This document shows positions 1-5,362 of a stretch of DNA of 7,870 nt, piece by piece. Positions within the stretch are counted from its first letter, which is position 1; every line of letters starts with the position of its first letter. Both the position numbers and the translations under genes were made by a program. The notes under the pieces were generated by a model, which made no database searches, was not told the DNA's origin, and saw nothing but the letters and a program-made list of their open reading frames with translations. This DNA is from Tannerella sp. Its GTDB lineage: Bacteria; Bacteroidota; Bacteroidia; Bacteroidales; Tannerellaceae. The stretch spans positions 1-7,870 of the forward strand of contig JAITPH010000230.1 of the NCBI GenBank assembly GCA_031289515.1, written 5' to 3'.

Positions 1-486
1 AGAACCTAACACGTCGTGCACCTGACGGACGACTTCAAAGAAGTTTGCGCCGGAGCGGTCCATTTTATTGACATAGCCGATACGCGGCACATTATATTTA
101 TCTGCCTGACGCCAAACGGTTTCAGACTGAGGCTCAACGCCTCCTACCGCGCAAAAAGCGGCGACAGCGCCATCGAGGATACGCAAGGAGCGTTCTACTT
201 CGACTGTAAAATCGACATGCCCTGGCGTGTCAATCAGGTTTATTTTATATTTTTCGTCGTCATAATTCCAGAAAGTGGTGGTAGCAGCGGATGTTATGGT
301 TATGCCGCGTTCCTGTTCCTGCTCCATCCAATCCATAGTTGCAGCCCCATCGTGTACCTCTCCTATCTTGTGAGTTAGACCTGTATAGTAAAGGATACGC
401 TCTGAAGTTGTAGTTTTCCCGGCATCAATGTGCGCCATGATACCGATGTTTCTCGTAAATTTTAATCTCTCGTCAGCTTTGCTCAT
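1..486 (-). CDS. fusA: Elongation factor G, N-terminal part (runs off the left edge)
   Basis: Translational GTPase EF-G drives mRNA-tRNA translocation on the ribosome and, with RRF, ribosome recycling; it acts in the cytoplasm. The 162 visible codons begin MSKADERLKFTRNIGIMAHI and hold the GTPase motifs in order: G1 AHIDAGKTT (residues 18-26), switch I/G2 RGITI (60-64), G3 DTPGH (86-90) and G4 NKMD (140-143). The stretch GGVEPQSETVWRQ (115-127) is typical of EF-G. The family is about 700 residues, so roughly three quarters of the gene lies outside the window. The start at 486 is 12 bp after the rpsG stop; the gap is A-rich with no Shine-Dalgarno sequence, as usual in Bacteroidota. It is the third gene of the str operon, which supports it being the main EF-G rather than a paralogue. 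All GTPase residues seen are intact. Confidence 0.97.
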   Translation of the reverse strand, partial: MSKADERLKFTRNIGIMAHIDAGKTTTSERILYYTGLTHKIGEVHDGAATMDWMEQEQERGITITSAATTTFWNYDDEKYKINLIDTPGHVDFTVEVERSLRILDGAVAAFCAVGGVEPQSETVWRQADKYNVPRIGYVNKMDRSGANFFEVVRQVHDVLGS

Positions 487-498
487 CTTTTATTTATT

Positions 499-975
499 TT
501 AAAAACGGAAATAAGCAAATGCACGGTTAGCTTCGGCCATACGATGCATATCTTCTTTACGTTTGAACGCGCCGCCCTGATTGTTGAATGCGTCGAGAAT
601 CTCGGAGCACAACTTATCCGACATTGATTTTCCGCCGCGTTTACGGGCGTATGCTATTAAATTCTTCATCGAAATTGATTCCTTGCGATCCGGGCGGATT
701 TCGGTCGGAACTTGAAAGGTTGCCCCGCCTACTCGACGCGACTTGACTTCTATCTGGGGGGTAATATTTTCGAGCGCCGACTTCCATATCTCCAGCGCTG
801 ATTTTTCTTCGTTAGGCAATTTAGCCTTAACACTATCCAAAGCGGAATAGAATATCTCGAAAGAGACATTTTTCTTACCGTCATACATCAAGTGGTTTAC
901 AAATCTTGTAACCCTTGTATCACCGTACACCGGATCCGGTAGAATCTGGCGTTTCTTTGGCTTAACTTTTCTCAT
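499..975 (-). CDS. rpsG: 30S ribosomal protein S7
   Basis: S7 is a primary 16S rRNA-binding protein that nucleates assembly of the 30S head and lies near the E site. The 158-residue product starts MRKVKPKKRQILPDPVYGD and contains the S7 signatures VNHLMYDGKK, VKSRRVGGATFQVPTEIRP and RKRGGKSMSDKL, ending AEANRAFAYFRF. Length matches the usual Bacteroidota S7. The frame stays open upstream to a GTG at 1035, which would add 20 residues, but that extension is unlike S7 and the family begins at MRK, so I place the start at ATG 975. It follows rpsL after a 164-bp spacer and precedes fusA by 12 bp. In E. coli, S7 represses its own operon by binding the rpsL-rpsG spacer; whether that happens here is not shown. 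Confidence 0.97.
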   Translation of the reverse strand: MRKVKPKKRQILPDPVYGDTRVTRFVNHLMYDGKKNVSFEIFYSALDSVKAKLPNEEKSALEIWKSALENITPQIEVKSRRVGGATFQVPTEIRPDRKESISMKNLIAYARKRGGKSMSDKLCSEILDAFNNQGGAFKRKEDMHRMAEANRAFAYFRF

Positions 976-1027
976 CTTGTTTAAAATTATGTTCTTGTCC
1001 TTGGTTGCTGATTTGTTTGTCTTCAAC

Positions 1028-1041
1028 AGTTCCACCGAACT
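1028..1041 (-). promoter_or_regulatory. Small hairpin in the rpsL-rpsG spacer (possible S7 regulatory region)
   Basis: On the transcribed strand the spacer contains AGTTC-GGTG-GAACT, a 5-bp perfect stem with a 4-nt loop, extendable by one U-G pair. It lies 52-65 nt upstream of the rpsG start. The 164-bp spacer is otherwise A/T-rich with no gene visible. In E. coli the corresponding intercistronic RNA is the S7 target for translational feedback. A stem this short can occur by chance, so the regulatory role is only an inference from its position. Confidence 0.25.
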
Positions 1042-1139
1042 ATTTACTCAACCTTTGTCTTTTCAAAATCAAATATCCAAATAACGAAAAACAGCTTTAT
1101 TAATTTATGAATACTAAAAAATTATCTTCTCTCTATGAA

Positions 1140-1550
1140 TTACTTCTTCTTAGCGGTTGTTGTCTTTGCAGCTACTCCCGGCTTCGGGCGTTTTGCTCCG
1201 TATTTCGACCGCCTTTGCGTCCGGCTGGCAACTCCTGCCGTATCCAGTGTTCCGCGAACAATATGATAGCGCACGCCGGGCAGGTCTTTAACGCGACCGC
1301 CGCGTACCATCACAATCGAGTGTTCCTGCAGATTGTGTCCTTCTCCCGGTATGTACGAGTTTACCTCCTTGTGGTTCGTCAGACGAACGCGGGCTACTTT
1401 GCGCATTGCAGAGTTCGGCTTCTTGGGTGTTGTCGTATAAACGCGCACACAAACGCCGCGCCTCTGCGGACAGGCATCCAAAGCCGGGGACTTACCCTTT
1501 ACTACCAGTTTTTCTCTTCCTTTTCTTACTAATTGCTGAATTGTAGGCAT
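1140..1550 (-). CDS. rpsL: 30S ribosomal protein S12
   Basis: S12 lies at the decoding centre of the small subunit and affects translational accuracy and streptomycin response. The 136-residue protein begins MPTIQQLVRKGREKL and contains the conserved loop YTTTPKKPNSAMRKVARVRL (residues 38-57) and GEGHNLQEHS followed by RGGRVKDLPGVRYH (83-96). Positions where streptomycin-resistance substitutions are known in other bacteria appear wild type: K43, K88 and P91. D89, the residue that is methylthiolated in E. coli, is also present. A Lys/Ala/Thr-rich tail of about 12 residues beyond the E. coli length (AAKTTTAKKK) is usual for this phylum. It is the first gene of the str operon and is served by the promoter at 1607-1637. 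The A-rich region before ATG 1550 has no clear Shine-Dalgarno sequence next to the start. Confidence 0.98.
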   Translation of the reverse strand: MPTIQQLVRKGREKLVVKGKSPALDACPQRRGVCVRVYTTTPKKPNSAMRKVARVRLTNHKEVNSYIPGEGHNLQEHSIVMVRGGRVKDLPGVRYHIVRGTLDTAGVASRTQRRSKYGAKRPKPGVAAKTTTAKKK

Positions 1551-1606
1551 CTTTCAACTATTTTACTCTTTGTTATAAATTCATTTTTCCCTTCTCTACG
1601 GGGGTG

Positions 1607-1637
1607 CAAAGATACACACTTTTTTTTTACCAACAAT
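1607..1637 (-). promoter_or_regulatory. Bacteroidota-type promoter of the str operon (rpsL-rpsG-fusA)
   Basis: On the minus strand the -7 box is TATCTTTG (1607-1614), a perfect match to the Bacteroidota housekeeping consensus TAnnTTTG. It is preceded after 19 bp by ATTG (1634-1637) matching the -33 TTG element, at the consensus distance. Transcription would begin a few bases downstream, near 1600-1603, giving a leader of about 50 nt before the rpsL ATG at 1550. The spacer contains nine consecutive A residues (1620-1628). Its position directly ahead of a ribosomal operon and the exact motif match make this call strong, though the start site is estimated. Confidence 0.88.
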
Positions 1638-1673
1638 TTTTTTCGACTTTTTTTTACAAAAAAAATTATTTTT
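1637..1673 (-). other. A/T-tract region upstream of the str promoter
   Basis: The DNA between the -33 box and the mutL stop is almost pure A/T, with tracts at 1637-1643 (T7), 1648-1655 (T8), 1658-1665 (A8) and 1669-1673. The centres of the last three are about 10 bp apart, as in intrinsically curved DNA. 1648-1665 is a perfect inverted repeat of eight T and eight A around AC. This may act as an UP-like or bent upstream activating region for a strong ribosomal promoter. I see no GC-rich hairpin with a T run that would serve as a conventional terminator for mutL. Confidence 0.4.
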
Positions 1674-3486
1674 ACTTCGGAAACGTCGTTTTTTCGAGCC
1701 TTTTCATCAGTTCTTCGTCGGTAAAAATAGTCAATACAGGCAGTCCGTCGGGCGTTAAACCGTTGGCTTCGAGCGCAAAAAGCGAGCCTACGATAGCATC
1801 CATCTCATCGGAGGTCAAAGTTTTGCCTGCATTTATGGCTGTGGCTTTGGCAAGCGACAGCGCCATTTTCTCCGATTGCTTTTCGGCTTCGGTAGAACGG
1901 CTTTCCATCGCTGCGACTATTATATCTTTCACAAGTCCGGTCGTACTGCCGCCCGAAACATCTGACGGTACGGCGTTTATGGCAAAACTGTTACCGCCCA
2001 AATCGGCAAGGTCAAAGCCCAAATATCTTATTTCGTCCAGCAACGAAGCGACCATCGAAGCCTCCGAAGCAGTAAATTCGACGATTTCGGGGAACAGAAG
2101 TTTTTGCGAAGCCGAACTCTTCCGGATAATATTTGAGAGGTATCTTTCATACAATATGCGAATATGGGCGCGGCGCTGGTCTATTATGACAAGTCCCGAT
2201 TTCAGGGTTGTGACTATATAGCGGCTTTTGTACTGAAAGCACAGATTCGAGACCTCCGTAAAAAGATTTTCTTCTATTTGCGGCGAGGTCGGGATTGTTT
2301 TTTCTTTTTCAAAATCCTCGTACAACGTCTTCCAATCGTCTGCCGCCGGACGTCTATCCGAAAAATCTCTGAACGGATTATAATCACTGTTCAGATGAAT
2401 TTTCGGCATTTCGGCTTTTATCTCATTGCCAATCACCGGATTATAAACCGGAATATCTATTTTCTCCGACAAGTCAAAATCAATGGAAGGGACGGAATTT
2501 GATTTGGCAAGCGCCTCGCGTACAGCAGAATAGATAATCTGCCATACAGGTCTTTCGTTTTCAAACTTGATTTCCGTCTTTGTCGGATGAATATTTACGT
2601 CGATTGTCGAGGGATCGACTTTGAAATATATGAAATAGTCGGGAGTTTCGCCTGTATTAATCAACTGTTCGTAAGCCTGCATAACCGCTTTATGGAAATA
2701 GCCGTGCCGCATATATCTGTTATTCACAAAGAAGTATTGCAGACCGTTTCGTTTCTTTACCGTATCAAGCCGTCCGACAAAGCCGTACACGTCGACAAGC
2801 GAAGTAGCGGCTTCGAGAGAGAGCAGTTTCTGATTCATGCCTTTGCCGAAAACGTCGACAATACGCTGTTTCAGCCCGCAGACGGCCAGATTGAAGACGA
2901 CGGATTCGTTGTGCTTCAGGGTGAAGGCGATATCGGGATTGACAAGAACGACGCGCTCGAACTCCGTCAGGATATGTCGAAATTCCACATCATTCGATTT
3001 CAGAAACTTCCTACGCGCGGGTACATTATAAAAGATATTGTTTACCGAGAAAATACTCCCTGTGTTACAAGCCTTGGGAACGACCGAATCAAGGACGGAG
3101 CCGGAGACGGACAGGAATGTTCCGACTTCGTTGTCCTTAGTGCGGGTGATAAGTTCGACCTGCGCGACAGCGGCTATCGAAGCCAGAGCTTCGCCGCGAA
3201 AGCCCATCGTGTTGAGCGCAAACAAATCGTTGACCGACGAAATTTTCGACGTGGCATGGCGTTCAAAAGCCATGCGTGCGTCCGTTTCCGACATTCCTTT
3301 GCCGTCGTCGATTATCTGAATGAGCGTCCGTCCCGCATCCTTGATATTTACAGTGATATTCACGGCGCCAGCATCGATGGCGTTCTCCAAAAGCTCTTTC
3401 ACGACCGACGCCGGACGCTGAATGACCTCGCCGGCGGCTATCTGATTTGCAATATGGTCAGGAAGTAAATGAATTATATCGCTCAT
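1672..3486 (-). CDS. mutL: DNA mismatch repair protein MutL
   Basis: MutL is the GHKL ATPase that links MutS mismatch recognition to strand processing. The 604-residue protein has an N-terminal ATPase domain with KELLENAIDAGA (30-41; catalytic Glu31, Mg-binding Asn35), DDGKGM (60-65), RHATSKI (76-82) and GFRGEALASI (95-104), then the transducer domain with VDVNIHPTKTEIKF near 295-308. A variable linker spans about 330-405, and a C-terminal dimerisation domain follows. QKLLFP (461-466) fits the known MutL beta-clamp-binding motif QxxLxP. The nuclease motif DQHAxxExxxxE of nicking MutLs appears only as DQRRAHIRILYE (436-447), and the zinc motif CPHGRP appears as TPDGLP (578-583). This protein may therefore lack nicking activity. 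The start at 3486 lies 6 bp after the preceding stop, so mutL is probably co-transcribed with the envelope genes upstream; it is the last gene before the str promoter. Confidence 0.97.
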   Translation of the reverse strand: MSDIIHLLPDHIANQIAAGEVIQRPASVVKELLENAIDAGAVNITVNIKDAGRTLIQIIDDGKGMSETDARMAFERHATSKISSVNDLFALNTMGFRGEALASIAAVAQVELITRTKDNEVGTFLSVSGSVLDSVVPKACNTGSIFSVNNIFYNVPARRKFLKSNDVEFRHILTEFERVVLVNPDIAFTLKHNESVVFNLAVCGLKQRIVDVFGKGMNQKLLSLEAATSLVDVYGFVGRLDTVKKRNGLQYFFVNNRYMRHGYFHKAVMQAYEQLINTGETPDYFIYFKVDPSTIDVNIHPTKTEIKFENERPVWQIIYSAVREALAKSNSVPSIDFDLSEKIDIPVYNPVIGNEIKAEMPKIHLNSDYNPFRDFSDRRPAADDWKTLYEDFEKEKTIPTSPQIEENLFTEVSNLCFQYKSRYIVTTLKSGLVIIDQRRAHIRILYERYLSNIIRKSSASQKLLFPEIVEFTASEASMVASLLDEIRYLGFDLADLGGNSFAINAVPSDVSGGSTTGLVKDIIVAAMESRSTEAEKQSEKMALSLAKATAINAGKTLTSDEMDAIVGSLFALEANGLTPDGLPVLTIFTDEELMKRLEKTTFPK

Positions 3487-3492
3487 AACCGG

Positions 3493-3801
3493 TTATTTCA
3501 AAAACAGATACCAGAAGATAAAGCACAAGATAGCTATTACGAGTATCAGACGCATGTTTTTATAGATGCGATTGCGCATGTCGTCGCCCTTGTTTTTGCT
3601 TTTTTTGAGATGAGTTGTGCCTTCGATGAAACTGCCTCTTATTTCTTCTTTATATTGCTCATAATCAGTTTCTTCCAAACCCATTTCCATCTTCACCTTA
3701 TGAATACGCTTTTCCAAAGCCTCTTTACGAGGGTCAAAATAAATGGGCTTATGCTCATATTGGCGAGGCTTGCGTACATTATAAAAACCGAATATTCCCA
3801 T
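3493..3801 (-). CDS. Small C-terminally membrane-anchored protein of unknown function
   Basis: I do not recognise a characterised family. The 102-residue product begins MGIFGFYNVRKPRQYEHKPI, followed by YFDPRKEALEKRI and a highly charged, probably helical stretch to about residue 55. A basic segment (LKKSKNKGDDMRNRIYKN, 65-82) precedes one hydrophobic helix at about 85-101, LILVIAILCFIFWYLFL, which ends the protein. There is no N-terminal signal peptide. The positive charges before the helix predict a cytoplasmic N-terminus and a C-terminal membrane anchor. The frame is open upstream to 3870, but that would overlap the OstA-like gene by 65 bp. ATG 3801 gives a 4-bp gap and an MGIFGF start, which I recall for hypothetical proteins of Bacteroidales at this locus. 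It lies between the OstA-like gene and mutL with gaps of 4 and 6 bp, so it shares their transcript. The gene is real; its function is unknown. Confidence 0.85.
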   Translation of the reverse strand: MGIFGFYNVRKPRQYEHKPIYFDPRKEALEKRIHKVKMEMGLEETDYEQYKEEIRGSFIEGTTHLKKSKNKGDDMRNRIYKNMRLILVIAILCFIFWYLFLK

Positions 3802-3805
3802 AATA

Positions 3806-5362
3806 TTATTTCTTATAAAAACGAAAAATATCGTGCTTGTCGACAGGCCGGATTTCATCGTACCATGCAAACTTCTTCAATGTCTTTTCTTCGGACGTCA
3901 AATCGGGTATCGGTATCAATTTGCCTGTTGGTTTGGGCCATATCTTCAGCTTATCCAGCTTGCTTTCTTTCATCCATATAGACAGGTACGAGCTTTGAGT
4001 GTAGTTTAGTCCGAGCATTGTGCTGTCTCTTTCCATCGGATAAAATATCGATTCCGCATTGCCGTCTATATCAATTTTTTCTATGTTACTGCCGCTGAAA
4101 TAAGCCTTTAAATCGTTGCCGCCAAGCTGATTATAGTAGCCGGTATCGACCTGTTGCACGACAAACGACGAAGTCGGGACATGCACGTGGTCTACGGCAC
4201 TGTCTGCCATGTATATAATAATGGAATCGCCGAACAGTTGCTGGGTTTCGTTCCATAAGACGGCCGGTTTTCCGTACATTCGCAAAACGGAATCACGTGT
4301 ATCAAACCGCATCGAATCGGCAACACCCTGTATGTCAGACCGATAAAACCGCACGCCCATATATGCTTTAAGAATACGTGCAGTCGAATCGACGGTCATG
4401 AGTTCGAGCGAATCGCCATAAAGAAACAGCGAATCGCCCTGCGAGTATTCCGTCGCAAACGCGCTATCCGTCGCAAACGCATAGTCCGTTTTTTCTTCAT
4501 AATAGCCGTAATTGCCTTTCAGAATCATCTTTTGTACCGTATCGCAAATAGACATGTTGCCGAAGGCTTTGCCTATGCCTGCGTCTTTGTGGTATACAAG
4601 CGAATCGCCTGTAAGCGTCTTGTCTCCGGAAATAACCAGCGAGCGGTCGAGCAGCAAAGACGTATTTTCCTGCGTATTATACCAGCCTCTGGACGAATGA
4701 ATCACGCCGCTGTCGGAGTCTATAACCGACGGTCCGAGAATTGTAGCCACTTTTGTATCGGTGCTGTACTCCAGAGTGTCGGAGTTCAGTACGAAATTGG
4801 GATTTGTCAGATGCACGCTATCGTTGAAAACGGCTACTTTCGTTCCCGGCGAGTACTGACCATAAACCGAGACCAATACGTTTTCGGCGTCTACGATGCG
4901 ACCGCCTTCAAAGTAATAGCCGATGTTCGACTGCCGGTTGTAGTCAAGGCTGTCGGTATAAAGCGTAACAACGGAACTGTCCTGTTGTATATTGACCATT
5001 CGCACGTTATACCTCATTCTTGCCAGCTCGATTTTACCTTCGTAATAAAGGTAATCTCCGTAGACGAACAGCGTATCTCCCTGTTCGAGGCGGACGTTTC
5101 CGAATGCTTCCAGCGAGTTTTCGTTTTCGTAAAAATAAGCGCTGTCGCAATACATAAACGAGCTGTCGTGCCGGAAAACGACGTCGCCCGTGAAGACTGT
5201 CCGATATTCGTTAATAAATTTATTATAAGACTGCACATTCGTGCGCTCAAGATAAATTGTAGTCTTTTTGACCGTATCCCGAACGCTGTCCTGTGCATGG
5301 GAATAAGAGAGACATAAACCCGACAAAAGCACAATCAGCCTAATCGTTCCTATATGGCTCAT
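3806..5362 (-). CDS. Exported OstA/LptA-like protein, probable outer-membrane or LPS transport factor
   Basis: The 518-residue product starts with a signal peptide (MSHIGTIRLIVLLSGLCLSY, probable cleavage after SHA23). The mature part resembles the OstA/LptA fold: short beta repeats with GD(S/T)L and G-N-V motifs, such as AFGNVRLEQGDTLFVYGDYL (86-105), SDTLEYS (194-200), GDSLVYH (252-258) and GDSLFLYGDSLEL (309-321). Near 426-442, IEKIDIDGNAESIFYP is a typical module of these proteins. LptA-family proteins carry lipopolysaccharide across the periplasm; E. coli LptA is about 185 residues, so this is a much longer Bacteroidota version and its exact role is inferred. I chose ATG 5362 because it overlaps the SurA-like stop as ATGA, suggesting translational coupling; ATG 5374 would add four residues (MDKG). 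A small hexapeptide duplication lies at 295-304. An alternative role is a structural periplasmic or outer-membrane beta protein. Confidence 0.88.
   Translation of the reverse strand: MSHIGTIRLIVLLSGLCLSYSHAQDSVRDTVKKTTIYLERTNVQSYNKFINEYRTVFTGDVVFRHDSSFMYCDSAYFYENENSLEAFGNVRLEQGDTLFVYGDYLYYEGKIELARMRYNVRMVNIQQDSSVVTLYTDSLDYNRQSNIGYYFEGGRIVDAENVLVSVYGQYSPGTKVAVFNDSVHLTNPNFVLNSDTLEYSTDTKVATILGPSVIDSDSGVIHSSRGWYNTQENTSLLLDRSLVISGDKTLTGDSLVYHKDAGIGKAFGNMSICDTVQKMILKGNYGYYEEKTDYAFATDSAFATEYSQGDSLFLYGDSLELMTVDSTARILKAYMGVRFYRSDIQGVADSMRFDTRDSVLRMYGKPAVLWNETQQLFGDSIIIYMADSAVDHVHVPTSSFVVQQVDTGYYNQLGGNDLKAYFSGSNIEKIDIDGNAESIFYPMERDSTMLGLNYTQSSYLSIWMKESKLDKLKIWPKPTGKLIPIPDLTSEEKTLKKFAWYDEIRPVDKHDIFRFYKK

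Noticed and set aside
16..378. A 120-codon plus-strand frame at the left edge
   Set aside because: It is antisense to fusA, whose GTPase motifs are unmistakable on the minus strand.
929..940. Perfect 12-bp palindrome ACCGGATCCGGT in rpsG
   Set aside because: It falls in the codons for the conserved S7 residues LPDPV and is explained by coding constraint.
976..1035. Upstream extension of rpsG to a GTG at 1035
   Set aside because: The extra 20 residues are not part of S7 in any bacterium I know, and the conserved start MRK at 975 gives the normal length.
1604..2221. A 205-codon plus-strand frame starting in the A/T-tract region
   Set aside because: It begins with a low-complexity Phe/Tyr-rich translation of the poly-T tracts and then runs antisense to mutL.
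2587..3468. A 293-codon open frame on the plus strand opposite mutL
   Set aside because: It lies wholly antisense to a clear MutL ATPase domain, its translation resembles no family I know, and it reflects codon bias of the real gene.
3802..3870. Upstream extension of the small anchored-protein gene to 3870
   Set aside because: It would overlap the OstA-like coding sequence by 65 bp and read its end in another frame; ATG 3801 gives a natural 4-bp gap.
4532..5317. A 261-codon plus-strand open frame opposite the OstA-like gene
   Set aside because: It is antisense to a well-supported exported protein, has no recognisable domains and no start context; it is a shadow.
5014..5334. A 106-codon minus-strand frame inside the OstA-like gene
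   Set aside because: It is an alternative frame of the same DNA, with no domain or start signal, and the main frame carries the signal peptide and OstA motifs.
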